DNA from: Agrobacterium tumefaciens
GTDB lineage: Bacteria; Pseudomonadota; Alphaproteobacteria; Rhizobiales; Rhizobiaceae
Length of the DNA: 64,000 nt
Assembly (NCBI GenBank): GCA_025559845.1
Contig: CP048472.1
Location: 62,001-126,000, forward strand
Direction of reading: 5' to 3'
Below the pieces are notes generated by a model that saw only the letters and a program-made list of their open reading frames with translations, ran no database searches and was not told the DNA's origin. The position numbers and the translations under genes were made by a program. Below, piece after piece: positions 9,693 through 18,482 of the stretch (position 1 is the stretch's first letter; each line of letters starts with the position of its first letter).

Positions 9693-10615
9693 TTAGTTTC
9701 ATCCTTGCACGCCTCGTTCGAGCGATCATTGTCATGATGCTGACCGTGACGTTTGTCTTCATCATTCTCAGGTTGGGTGGAGATCCAGCTCGGGCCATGT
9801 TGGGCGAGAACGCGACGCCAGAGGCGCTGGCAGCATTCCGAACAGCATGGGGCCTGGACAGATCCATTCCTGAACAGTTCCTGATCTATCTCGCCAGCGC
9901 GCTCAGAGGCGACTTCGGGGTATCGGCAGCCGACGGTCGTGAGGTATTCACCGTCATCTCCGAACGTATACCCAAGACATTGACGCTGACGATCTCAGCA
10001 TTCGTGCTAAGCATACTCGTCGGTATCCCCGCGGGAATCATCGCAGCAGTCCGCCGCGACAGTGCCGCCGACAAATCCGTCATGGCAGGCGCTGTTCTCG
10101 GCTATAGCGTACCAAATTTCTTGCTCGGACTGACGCTCATCTTCGTGTTTGCCGTCTGGTTTCGTGTGCTGCCGAGCTCGGGAAGTTCCACCTGGCAGCA
10201 TGCGATCCTGCCCGTTGCGACATTCGGTCTTGTCAATGCGGCTGCGATTGCGCGCTTCGCGCGTTCCGCGCTGATCGAAGTTCTGGAACAGCCCTATATC
10301 GCAGCGGCTCGCGCCGATGGTATTCCCAAGTGGGAAGTGGTTATCCGCCACGCGCTCCCGAACGCGGCGATCCCGATGGTGACCATGCTGGGTTTCGTTG
10401 CAGCTGGCTTGCTGGGGGGGTCGGCTATCGTAGAGACCGTATTCGCCTGGCCCGGGCTTGGTAGCGGTTTTGTTCGAGCAATCACGCTCAGCGATCTCAA
10501 TGTCGTTCAGGCAATGATCCTTCTCTTCACGGCGTTCATGGTCACGATCAACTTGATCGTCGATGTTCTCTATGCGGTGCTGAACCCGAAAATCAGGCTT
10601 CAAAAAAATGGCTAA
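9689..10615 (+). CDS. accD: Agrocinopine ABC transporter permease (AccD-like)
   Basis: A 308-residue DppB/OppB-type permease with about six membrane segments: an N-terminal anchor (VRAIIVMMLTVTFVFIIL), then TISAFVLSILVGIPAGIIA and further helices. The cytoplasmic EAA loop that docks the ATPase is visible as AARADGIPKWEVVIRHALPN. DPARAMLGENATPEALAAFR is the usual periplasmic first-loop motif of this family. The start overlaps accC by 4 bp and the stop overlaps accE by 8 bp. Confidence 0.88.
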   Translation: MISFILARLVRAIIVMMLTVTFVFIILRLGGDPARAMLGENATPEALAAFRTAWGLDRSIPEQFLIYLASALRGDFGVSAADGREVFTVISERIPKTLTLTISAFVLSILVGIPAGIIAAVRRDSAADKSVMAGAVLGYSVPNFLLGLTLIFVFAVWFRVLPSSGSSTWQHAILPVATFGLVNAAAIARFARSALIEVLEQPYIAAARADGIPKWEVVIRHALPNAAIPMVTMLGFVAAGLLGGSAIVETVFAWPGLGSGFVRAITLSDLNVVQAMILLFTAFMVTINLIVDVLYAVLNPKIRLQKNG

Positions 10616-11468
10616 TACGACACTCTCATTACCAAAGCGGCAATTCCTGAAATCTGCCCGCCGCATTCCGATCAGTATCTGGCTATGCCTGATCTGGATT
10701 GCGGTTGTCGTCTTCGTGGGCATCACGGCGCAATGGTTGGCACCGTTCGACTATCTGCAGCAGTCACCTCTGGCGCGATTTGCGCCGCCGGGTGCGCCGG
10801 GACATTTGCTGGGAACTGATTATCTCGGTCGTGACGTGCTCAGCAACATTCTGGTCGCTACCCAGACGTCTTTGATGATCGCTCTTGTCGGTTCTCTCAT
10901 CTGCGCGTTCATCGGGACGACCCTCGGATTTCTTGCGGCACATTTCGGTGGCTGGGTCGACAATCTCATTATGGGCTTCGCAGACGCGAAGGCTTCCGTG
11001 CCCTTTATAATCTTCGCGCTTGGTGTCCTGGCGTTTCTCGGGTCAAGCCCGCTGATACTTCTTATGCTCGTTGGTGTCGCATCATTCGAGCGTTATGCGC
11101 GGCTGACGCGTGGCCTCGTCTTGAGTGCGAACCAGGAGGGATATGCGGAGGCGGCGCGCATCGTCGGCGTACCATCGCTTCGGATCTATGTGCGCCACGT
11201 CCTTCCAAACATTGCTGGACCGCTCATCGTTCAAATCACCCTGAATTTCCCGGATATCATCCTGCTCGAAAGCGGATTGAGCTTCCTTGGGCTTGGGATC
11301 CAACCGCCGGAAACGAGCCTTGGGCTGATGGTCGCAGACGGCAGAAACTATATCGCGATTGCCTGGTGGCTCATCGCGTTGCCCGGCGTTGTTATTGTTC
11401 TCACCACCCTGTCCATCAGCCTGCTCGGCGACTACTTGCGCGATCGCTTCGACGCGCGCCTGCGATAA
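10608..11468 (+). CDS. accE: Agrocinopine ABC transporter permease (AccE-like)
   Basis: The second permease, 286 residues, DppC/OppC type. The N-terminal OppC segment (IWLCLIWIAVVVFVGITAQW) is followed by the family motif HLLGTDYLGRDVLSNIL, five more membrane segments and the EAA loop GYAEAARIVGVPSLRIYVR. It starts 8 bp before the accD stop. It would form a heterodimeric channel with AccD. Confidence 0.88.
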   Translation: MANTTLSLPKRQFLKSARRIPISIWLCLIWIAVVVFVGITAQWLAPFDYLQQSPLARFAPPGAPGHLLGTDYLGRDVLSNILVATQTSLMIALVGSLICAFIGTTLGFLAAHFGGWVDNLIMGFADAKASVPFIIFALGVLAFLGSSPLILLMLVGVASFERYARLTRGLVLSANQEGYAEAARIVGVPSLRIYVRHVLPNIAGPLIVQITLNFPDIILLESGLSFLGLGIQPPETSLGLMVADGRNYIAIAWWLIALPGVVIVLTTLSISLLGDYLRDRFDARLR

Positions 11469-11477
11469 ACGAAAGGA

Positions 11478-12284
11478 ATGAAAATGAACCCTCTCAGAAT
11501 GACACCGGAGACGATCCGCTTGGGCGGCCATCGCGGCCACAGCGCCGGCGCCCCCGAAAACACGCTCGCGGCGTTTCGGAAGGCGTTTGAATTCGGCGGA
11601 CGTAACGTCACATGCGAAACCGATCTCGGAATTACCCGCGATGGAGAACTTGTGCTGATTCACGACAAGACCGTCGACCGCACAACAGACGGTCACGGCA
11701 TCGTTCACGACATGACCTATTCGGAGTTGTCGAAACTCGACGCAGGGAGTTGGTTCAGTTCGGAGTTTGTCGGAGAGCGTGTGCCGCTACTTAAGGACGC
11801 GCTTCAGCTCGCCCGTGAGCTTGGCATTATCTATCAGCTTGAACTGAAGATCTACGACGCGAACGACGTCTTCTTCCCAAAGTTGAGGACGCTCATCGAT
11901 GAATTGGGCTGTGCGGATCTCCTCCAGTTCTCTTCCTTCGACTACGTTCAGCTGAAGGCCGTCAAGGAAGCAATTCCCGAGGTACCGACCGTTGGCCTGA
12001 TGCATTCGCGCCTCATCGATCCAGCCGCCCTTGCCCGTCAGGCCAATCTCGATGCCATGAACATCGAGATCTACCATTTCGCCAGCGGTGAAGCCCGCCA
12101 ACTCCACAACGAGGGATTTGCCGCTTTTTGCTACCTACCGACGGGGTACCATGAAAAACTCGCGCAGTACGGCGTGGACGTGGAAACGCAGCTCGTTCAG
12201 TGGGTTCGTGAAGGTCAGTTGGATCAGTTGCTCGGAGACGACGTCGCACAGGTCGCCAGGCTCAAGGACCGTGCAAATGGCTGA
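11478..12284 (+). CDS. accF: Agrocinopine phosphodiesterase (AccF-like, GDPD family)
   Basis: A 268-residue glycerophosphodiester-phosphodiesterase-family enzyme. The active-site set is clear near the N terminus: GGHRGHSAGAPENTLAAF (catalytic HRG and PENT), then a metal-binding E-x-D (CETDLGITRDGELVLIHD) with the second histidine in LIHDKTVD. AccF-type enzymes cut the sugar phosphodiester of agrocinopines, releasing a sugar and a sugar phosphate. No signal peptide, so it acts in the cytoplasm after import. A truncated relative of the C-terminal third lies at 61285-61597. Confidence 0.86.
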   Translation: MKMNPLRMTPETIRLGGHRGHSAGAPENTLAAFRKAFEFGGRNVTCETDLGITRDGELVLIHDKTVDRTTDGHGIVHDMTYSELSKLDAGSWFSSEFVGERVPLLKDALQLARELGIIYQLELKIYDANDVFFPKLRTLIDELGCADLLQFSSFDYVQLKAVKEAIPEVPTVGLMHSRLIDPAALARQANLDAMNIEIYHFASGEARQLHNEGFAAFCYLPTGYHEKLAQYGVDVETQLVQWVREGQLDQLLGDDVAQVARLKDRANG

Positions 12285-13095
12285 TCGGGACACATCGACA
12301 TCTCACGCAGGAGAAACAGCTTCGATTGTGGAAGAGATCGCGCGCAAGGCAGGCGACCTTGCCCTCGCTCATTTCCGCTCCCTATCGAGCCTGTCGGTCG
12401 AGACCAAGGGACATCTCGATCTTGTGACGAAGGCGGACAAGGAGGTCGAAACATTTCTTATCGCGCAGTTGCGGGAGGCGTTTCCCGCAGACGGCATATT
12501 TGGAGAAGAAGGGGGCGAAATCAAAGGGCGTTCAGGTCGTATCTGGGTGATCGATCCGATTGATGGGACATTCAATTTCGTCCGCGGCGGTCAGAACTGG
12601 GCAATTTCCATCGGTCTCTATGAAAACAAGCGTCCTACATTCGGGGTTATCTTCGCTCCAGTCCGAAACCTGATGTTTGTTGGAGGGAAAACGGTGGAGA
12701 CGAAGCTCAACGGCATGGCGGTCAAGCCACTTCCGCCGCTCGATATGTCGCGTGCATCGACCGGGTTCAGCTACCATCCTTCGGCTTCGACAGCGGACAG
12801 GCTCGAAGTCATCCGTTATATCTCGGATGATCTCAATATCAGCTTCCGTTTCTGCGGCGCTGCGACACTCTCGATGGTCGAGGTGGCCATGGGCGAGACA
12901 GATGGCTACGTTTCATTGGGAGACTCGACGTGGGACGTTATGGCAGCGTTGCCTATTTTGAGCAATCTGGGTGTTGCGGATACGATCGACTGGGACAGGA
13001 CCGACTTGTCGGCCAAACTCCGGTTTGCTTGTGGCAGCCACGACTTCCTGGAGAAGGTGAAGCCGTTGCTCGATAAAGTGGCGCTGGCCGCATAA
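12277..13095 (+). CDS. accG: Sugar-phosphate phosphatase (AccG-like, inositol monophosphatase family)
   Basis: A 272-residue inositol-monophosphatase-fold enzyme. Metal-binding motifs are GIFGEEGGE, WVIDPIDGTFNFV and the C-terminal WDVMAALPIL. In pTiC58 AccG dephosphorylates the sugar phosphate made by AccF. The start ATG overlaps the accF stop by 8 bp; a longer upstream frame is shadow. A second copy at 60516-61292 is very similar but lacks 14 residues after STGFS, so this copy shows the full form. Confidence 0.87.
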   Translation: MADRDTSTSHAGETASIVEEIARKAGDLALAHFRSLSSLSVETKGHLDLVTKADKEVETFLIAQLREAFPADGIFGEEGGEIKGRSGRIWVIDPIDGTFNFVRGGQNWAISIGLYENKRPTFGVIFAPVRNLMFVGGKTVETKLNGMAVKPLPPLDMSRASTGFSYHPSASTADRLEVIRYISDDLNISFRFCGAATLSMVEVAMGETDGYVSLGDSTWDVMAALPILSNLGVADTIDWDRTDLSAKLRFACGSHDFLEKVKPLLDKVALAA

Positions 13096-13553
13096 TGCGG
13101 CGCGCCTCTGACAATAACGGTCACAGATCGCCACTGGTCGACGCGGACCAATGCGGCGCGATTTGCGTACGCTCGACAAGCCTTGTTAACAGCGAGATGG
13201 AAGCGCTTCTGATCACCAGCCGCGAAACTGGCCGCTGGGTAATCCCCAAGGGCTGGTCGGAGGGCAGGAAAAAGCTTCATCGAGTCGCACGGGAGGAAGC
13301 TTGGGAAGAAGCCGGCGTGCGGGGAAGAGTCTGCAAAAACCCGTATGGTCACTACCGATATGACAAGAAGGTATCACATGACGAATTCATCCCTTGTCTG
13401 GTTCAGGTTCACCTGCTGACCGTATCGACCCTGAAGGATGATTTCCCCGAGAAAGGACAACGCCAGATCAGGTGGTTTTCTCCGGAGGAAGCTTCTGGAT
13501 TGGTTATCGAGCCGGAGCTCAAACAACTGCTTTTTAAGCTGCGACAGCAGTGA
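13095..13553 (+). CDS. Nudix hydrolase in the acc operon
   Basis: A 152-residue Nudix protein of the bacterial diadenosine/diphosphoinositol-polyphosphate (DIPP-like) type. The Nudix box reads GWSEGRKKLHRVAREEAWEE then AGV, with the catalytic REEAWEE helix intact, and TGRWVIPKG precedes it as in the family. The start overlaps the accG stop by one base (TAATG). The substrate is unknown. A frameshifted relative follows accG' in the second locus (59786-60324), so the accG-Nudix pairing predates both copies. Confidence 0.85.
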   Translation: MRRASDNNGHRSPLVDADQCGAICVRSTSLVNSEMEALLITSRETGRWVIPKGWSEGRKKLHRVAREEAWEEAGVRGRVCKNPYGHYRYDKKVSHDEFIPCLVQVHLLTVSTLKDDFPEKGQRQIRWFSPEEASGLVIEPELKQLLFKLRQQ

Positions 13554-13573
13554 CCCACACAATTGAGGACGAC

Positions 13574-14557
13574 ATGGACATCGAACTTCTCAAGAAAACA
13601 CCCGACCTAAGAGCCATAGCAGATATCCGGCTGGCGACCCTCGAGGACGGTCCGGCGCGTGGCCAACGGCTGTTGATCGCTCGAAATGCAACAGGAATTG
13701 CGTTCGAAGTGGCGTTGGATCGCGGCTTCGATATTTCCAGCCTTTCGTTTAGGGGGACCAATATTGGTTGGAACTCGCCGACTCAGATGCGTTTTCCAAT
13801 GGTTGATCCAGGCTCCGAAGGCGGCTGGGCTTTCATGCGCAACTTCGATGGCTTCCTTGTGACATGCGGGCTCGACCACATCAGCCGTCCTCTGGAAGTT
13901 GATATTGCCCACTATAATCATCCGCACCTGAAGACGAAAAGCATGCCTCAGCATGGCCGAATCTCGACCGAAAAAGCAAGATTGGTCGGATATGACGTCG
14001 ACCCAGAATCCGGTGAGATCTTCTGTGAGGGGATCGTCAGGCAGGCAAGTGTCTTCGGCGAAAACCTGGAGCTGAGACGGAGGATCACTTTACCAGTCTT
14101 TGGTCAGGCGCTGCGGATTGACGACACAGTGACAAACCGGGGGTTTCGCCCGTCTGGACATGCAATAATCTATCACCTGAACTACGGCTATCCGTTTCTG
14201 GATCAGAACCTCGAGATCACGGGTCTTCCTGAGCTCCTTGCGGCAAAATTGGTCGTGGATCCACCTCGGCCAAGTGACGATTACGGCGAATACGTCGACT
14301 CGGTCGATAGCCTAGAGATTCCGGAAGCGGATCCGATCGTTGTCAGCAACCGTGAACTCGACATATCCGTCGGCCTGACGTTCACTCGCGACCAACTGAA
14401 CAAGCTTGCTATCTGGAGAGCTTATCAGTCTGGAGTGTTTGCGCTCGGCGTCGAACCCCGCACCGACCTGGCACAGGACAGACCTTTGCTTCTGCCTGGC
14501 GAAAGCTGCAAGAACTCGTTGCAAGTTGAACTGACCGATTGCTGTTGTTCCAACTAA
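13574..14557 (+). CDS. DUF4432 / aldose-1-epimerase-like protein
   Basis: About 327 residues from ATG 13574, which has a GAGG site; GTG at 13550, overlapping the Nudix stop, would add eight residues. It resembles the galactose-mutarotase-like DUF4432 family: IADIRLATLEDGPARGQRLL at the front, a beta-rich body with conserved histidines (CGLDHIS, PQHGRIS) and YHLNYGYPFL. Family members act on sugars, so it may interconvert anomers of a sugar released from the opine. It is the last complete gene of the acc-like operon; the Ti acc operon as usually described ends at accG, so this is an extension. Confidence 0.72.
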   Translation: MDIELLKKTPDLRAIADIRLATLEDGPARGQRLLIARNATGIAFEVALDRGFDISSLSFRGTNIGWNSPTQMRFPMVDPGSEGGWAFMRNFDGFLVTCGLDHISRPLEVDIAHYNHPHLKTKSMPQHGRISTEKARLVGYDVDPESGEIFCEGIVRQASVFGENLELRRRITLPVFGQALRIDDTVTNRGFRPSGHAIIYHLNYGYPFLDQNLEITGLPELLAAKLVVDPPRPSDDYGEYVDSVDSLEIPEADPIVVSNRELDISVGLTFTRDQLNKLAIWRAYQSGVFALGVEPRTDLAQDRPLLLPGESCKNSLQVELTDCCCSN

Positions 14558-14590
14558 AGGAGCTGGTAGGGCCTCAAACGGGGACAGGAA

Positions 14591-14686
14591 ATGAAACGCG
14601 TCATGATCGTCGGTTGCCCAGGTGCTGGAAAATCCACGCTTGCGAAGCAACTCGCCAAGATCACCGATCTTCCTCTCGTACAGTAG
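14591..14686 (+). pseudogene. Truncated P-loop kinase-like gene start
   Basis: The first 31 codons of a nucleotide-kinase-like gene, [20 protein letters not shown] then [10 protein letters not shown], with a complete Walker A (GCPGAGKST). Frame is lost exactly where IS21-type sequence begins. It starts 34 bp after the DUF4432 stop, in the same direction, so it was probably the next gene of the acc-like operon before a deletion removed it. Confidence 0.7.
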
Positions 14687-15219
14687 CTCGACGCGCCGAG
14701 CATGCCGAGGAACAGTTCCGCCTCGCGGATCTCACCGGTCTTGCGATCGACAATCGGCACCTTCTTGCCGGAATAATCAACGAAGACTTTGTCGCCGGCG
14801 ATGTGTTCCTGGCGCATCGTCGGTGACAGGCGCTTCTCAAAGCCGCGGAACAGCTCGCAAAAACGGCTATATCCATACCCATCCGGATGGGCGCTGCGGT
14901 ATTCCTCCCAAAGAATCAGCAGCGTCACGCCTGGCTTCTTCAGCTCGATTGAAAGCGGTCCCCAGTCGGGCTCTTGGCGCAGTCGCTGGCCCCGCTTGAC
15001 GCCGGGGTGAACGAAGAGCTTGGCCTCGAGAACATCGTCTGTCAGGCCGCTGGCGAGGGCCCAACTCAGCCCTGCCATCGCAGCCCGCTTCAAGTTGTCC
15101 TGCACGGTGCTGCGAGCAATGCCAAGCATTACAGCGATCTCGCGGCTACTCGTTCCGCTACCCGCAAGCCGCAGCATTTGTCGTATGTGTCGCATGGTCA
15201 GCTTTCTTTTTGCAGGCAT
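14687..15219 (-). pseudogene. istA: IS21-family transposase IstA, N-terminal fragment
   Basis: Starts at ATG 15219 behind GAGGGG. The N-terminal helix-turn-helix (MPAKRKLTMRHIRQMLRLA, then SGTSSREIAVMLGIARSTVQ) and the start of the DDE core (DKVFVDYSGKKVPIVDRKTG) are visible. Coding stops making sense at about 14687, where it joins the P-loop gene fragment. The rest of istA and all of istB are missing, so the element is dead. Confidence 0.85.
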
Positions 15220-15387
15220 TAAATTCCCCTCGTGGATATCGAGGGGACACATGCCAATGTTGCTGACCCAGGGGAACTTGAGTGCCGGAAACTGACCGGT
15301 TATTGATAGGAATGGTGGCCGGCTTCAGATCGGAACGGTGGCCGGTCAATGATTGGAATGGCGGCCGGGTTCAGAGTGGAATTCGCA
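14687..15387. mobile_element. IS21-family element remnant with one end
   Basis: The surviving end, at about 15290-15387, shows the repeated terminal motif typical of IS21-type elements: copies of GGAAYGGYGGCCGG-like sequence at 15309-15325, 15332-15345 and 15356-15369, then CAGAGTGGAATTCGCA near the tip. The other end is missing. The left boundary falls inside istA, so a deletion rather than a simple insertion made the present structure. Confidence 0.75.
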
Positions 15388-15695
15388 CATCTAACTTTTG
15401 TGCTTAAAATGGACAATGCCTTTGCGGCAAACTTAGGCGCAATCCCTACAGCTTTCCACCAATTCCGCGACGGACAAAGTTGGTCGACGGTAGCCTGCGG
15501 CCTGTGCGACGAGCGCCTCAAGCACCAAAGCCGGAAATATAATTTCGACCATATTACAGATGAAACGAGATTCAAATTTGTCGACATATCTTTTGTTGCT
15601 ACGTTAAACCGAAGGCTTATTATTGAAGCTAAGGCTTTGAATTCCCATACGGTTTACGTCGATTCTGGTATCGACTTCGATGAAAGTATGTAAAA
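15388..15695. other. Intergenic region before virH1
   Basis: No convincing gene. A plus-strand frame reads through from 15349 to 15693 but starts inside the IS end and has no family features. The region carries the probable virH promoter with a vir box at 15553-15566. Confidence 0.5.
15553..15566 (+). promoter_or_regulatory. vir box before virH1
   Basis: ATTACAGATGAAAC matches the VirG consensus RTTDCAWWTGHAAY with one mismatch. It lies 130 bp before the virH1 start codon, as expected for VirA/VirG control. Confidence 0.65.
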
Positions 15696-16955
15696 ATGAT
15701 CACGAGCAGCATTTCTGGGACCGACCAGCAGTTTCAAAACGCCACGCAGCCAAAAGAGCTCGATCCTGATGCTGTTCCTGTAAGCAGGCTTGATTCTGAA
15801 GGCCATGAAATTTTTGCTGAATGGCGACCTAAGCGCCCGTTCCTTCGGAGGGAGGACGGCGTCTTTTTGGTTCTCCGCGCGGATGATATCTTTCTGCTGG
15901 GCACCGATCCTCGTACGAGGCAAATAGAAACAGAACTCATGTTAAATCGAGGCGTAACCCGCGGCGCCGTTTTCGACTTAATCCGCTACAGCATGCTCTT
16001 TTCAAACGGCGAGGTCCATGTGAAACGGCGCTCAGCCTTTGCGAAGACCTTTGCATTCCGGATGATCGACGCGCTACGCCCGGAGATCACGAAGTTAACG
16101 GAGCATTTGTGGGACGATGTACCGAGAGTTGACGATTTTGACTTTGCTGAAATGTACGCGTCGAAATTGCCTGCGCTAACGATTGCCAGTGTACTTGGTT
16201 TGCCATTTGGGGATGCACCTTTCTTCACACGACTTGTTTACAACGTTTCGCGCTGCTTAAGTCCTTCGTGGGGAGAAGACGATTTTCCGGAGATTGAGGC
16301 TTCTGCCGTCGAGCTCCAGGATTATGTCCGGGCAGTGGTAGCGGATCGCAGCCGACGTATAAGCGATGACTTCCTCTCTTGCTACTTGAAAGCGGTGCGG
16401 GAAGAAGGAACGCTTTCACCCATCGAGGAGATCATGCAATTGGTGTTTCTCATACTCGCCGGAAGCGATGCAACTCGTAACGCGATGGTGATGCTGCCGA
16501 CTCTTTTGCTGCAAAATCCTGTTGTCTGGTCCTCTCTATGCCACGATCAATCCGGCGTCGCGGCCGCAGTGGAGGAAGGGCTTCGCTTCGAGCCATCAGT
16601 TGGGTCTTTCCCGCGGTTGGCGCTCGAAGATATTGATCTGGATGGGTACGTATTGCCAAAGGGAAGTTTCCTAGCCCTAAGCATCATGTCCGGCCTGCGG
16701 GACGAGAGACACTACGAGCATCCTCAGCTTTTTGACATAAAACGCAAACAAATGCGCAGGCACCTCGGATTTGGCGCGGGTGTGCATCGGTGCCTCGGCG
16801 AAGCTCTGGCGCGGATTGAATTGCAAGAAGGACTTAGAACACTTCTGCGCCGCGCGCCGAGCCTTAGGGTGACAGGCGACTGGCCACGGATGATAGGTCA
16901 CGGGGGTGCACGGCGCGCCACGGGGATGACAGTCAATCTGGGCGTCGATCGGTGA
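15696..16955 (+). CDS. virH1: VirH1 cytochrome P450
   Basis: A 419-residue soluble bacterial P450. The heme-ligand loop is LGFGAGVHRCLGEALARIE, the I-helix is LVFLILAGSDATRNAMVML (with D where many P450s have E/D-T), and the ExxR helix is VEEGLRFEPSV. VirH (PinF) P450s are vir-induced and thought to detoxify plant phenolics. It is followed 76 bp later by virH2 on the same strand, the known pairing at the left edge of vir regions. Substrate for VirH1 is not established. Confidence 0.9.
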   Translation: MITSSISGTDQQFQNATQPKELDPDAVPVSRLDSEGHEIFAEWRPKRPFLRREDGVFLVLRADDIFLLGTDPRTRQIETELMLNRGVTRGAVFDLIRYSMLFSNGEVHVKRRSAFAKTFAFRMIDALRPEITKLTEHLWDDVPRVDDFDFAEMYASKLPALTIASVLGLPFGDAPFFTRLVYNVSRCLSPSWGEDDFPEIEASAVELQDYVRAVVADRSRRISDDFLSCYLKAVREEGTLSPIEEIMQLVFLILAGSDATRNAMVMLPTLLLQNPVVWSSLCHDQSGVAAAVEEGLRFEPSVGSFPRLALEDIDLDGYVLPKGSFLALSIMSGLRDERHYEHPQLFDIKRKQMRRHLGFGAGVHRCLGEALARIELQEGLRTLLRRAPSLRVTGDWPRMIGHGGARRATGMTVNLGVDR

Positions 16956-17031
16956 GGTCACCGTTCCGTTCGGTTGACGGAGATGAGGTTGAGTATCACA
17001 GCCAGGATTAAATGAACCGGGAGAACTCCCA

Positions 17032-18207
17032 ATGCAATTGGCACCAGTGGATCGCGTAACCACAATCGACGACCTTACACTTGATCCCTATCCGATTTAT
17101 CGCCGAATGCGCGCGCAGACCCCGGTGGTGCGGGTCGCCTCAGTGATGCGAACGTTTCTGACCAAGGCCTCCGATACGAAGATGGTGAAGGATCAGCCCA
17201 GGCGCTTCAGTTCGGATGACCCCAACACGCCAATGAAGCCGGCCTTCCAGGCCCATACTCTAATGCGCAAGGACGGCGCGGAACACGCCCGCGAAAGAAT
17301 GGCCATGGCTAAGGCCTTTGCTCCCAAAACGACCGCGGAGCATTGGGCGGCGATCTATCGGGACATTGCAAACGAGTATCTTGATCGCCTTTCCCGCGGC
17401 AGCACAGTAGATCTGTTCGCGGAGATCTGCGGCCCGGTGGCTGCCCGTATCCTGGCTCATATCCTTGGAATTAGCGAAGCATCCGACGCAGAAATGATAC
17501 GTTGGTCGCAGCGGCTAATTGAAGGGGCGGGCAACTTCGGATGGCGGCCTGAGCCTTTCGAGCGGGCAAACGAAGCCAATGCGGAGATGAACCGGCTCTT
17601 CGACAACTTGGTCGAAAAGCACCGGGCGGAACCGAACCCCTCGGCTTTCGCGATCATGGTGACCGCGTCTGATCCCATACCCATGAGCCAGATTTACGCC
17701 AACATCAAAATCGCCGTCGGCGGAGGCATCAACGAGCCTCGCGACGCTCTTGGCACGATCATCTATGGATTGCTGACCAATCCGGAGCAGTTCGAGGAGG
17801 TTAAGAGGCAGCAGTGCTGGGGGCAAGTCTTCGAGGAGGGCGTGCGCTGGGTTGCTCCGATCCAGGCGAGTTCGCGCCTCGTCCTGGAGGACACGGAAAT
17901 TCGCGGTTTTCTTGTCCCGAAGGGCGATACCGTGATGACCATCCAAGCCTCTGCCAATCGTGATGAAGATGTCTTTGACGACGGAGAGCGCTTCAATGTC
18001 TTCCGCCAGAATAATGCGCACCAGTCCTTCGGCTCGGGGCCGCATCACTGTGCCGGTGCGCAAATCTCGCGTCAAACCGTCGGGGCGATCATGTTGCCTA
18101 CGCTGTTTGAACGTTTTCCGAACATGACGCTGACTAACCCGGACGCGGTGCAATGGCGCGGCTTCGGCTTCCGCGGACCGATTAGTCTACCGGTTACGCT
18201 TATATAA
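17032..18207 (+). CDS. virH2: VirH2 cytochrome P450 (phenolic O-demethylase)
   Basis: A 391-residue P450. The heme loop is QSFGSGPHHCAGAQISRQ; the I-helix region KIAVGGGINEPRDALGTI lacks the usual acid-threonine pair, as do several demethylating P450s; ExxR reads EEGVRWVAP. VirH2 is reported to O-demethylate ferulate and related vir inducers, turning them into non-toxic catabolites. It shares the virH1 promoter region. Frame and length are intact. Confidence 0.9.
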   Translation: MQLAPVDRVTTIDDLTLDPYPIYRRMRAQTPVVRVASVMRTFLTKASDTKMVKDQPRRFSSDDPNTPMKPAFQAHTLMRKDGAEHARERMAMAKAFAPKTTAEHWAAIYRDIANEYLDRLSRGSTVDLFAEICGPVAARILAHILGISEASDAEMIRWSQRLIEGAGNFGWRPEPFERANEANAEMNRLFDNLVEKHRAEPNPSAFAIMVTASDPIPMSQIYANIKIAVGGGINEPRDALGTIIYGLLTNPEQFEEVKRQQCWGQVFEEGVRWVAPIQASSRLVLEDTEIRGFLVPKGDTVMTIQASANRDEDVFDDGERFNVFRQNNAHQSFGSGPHHCAGAQISRQTVGAIMLPTLFERFPNMTLTNPDAVQWRGFGFRGPISLPVTLI

Positions 18208-18249
18208 TCGTAACCACTGTCGCTTGGCATTAAGCCGTAGAAAGGGATC

Positions 18250-18447
18250 AGAACAAGATTAGTGCGAAATCGTACGTTTGGCCGGGAAAGTGATGATCGA
18301 GATGGATATCCGTTCCCAAAACTGAGTCTTAAATAGCATTTCACCCTAAAACTTCTTATCCAGCACAGGCCGCAAACTACGGGAAATATGCACGAATTCG
18401 GTTAGACCAGATGAGCGATTTTTGGCGGTAAAGCCGCTAGGTTTTCC
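18250..18447. repeat. Left arm of an inverted repeat around the IS110 element
   Basis: The outer 27 bases (18250-18276, starting AGAACAAGATTAGTGCGAAA) recur inverted at 19869-19895 with one difference. The inner parts ATGAGCGATTT (18411-18421) and TAGGTTTTCC (18438-18447) also recur inverted at 19843-19862. The left arm carries about 145 extra bases between these blocks, including a small GCGG/CCGC hairpin. Confidence 0.75.
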
Positions 18448-18482
18448 TTGCTGAGCCAATATTGGTTTCGAAGGGAAAAGCC

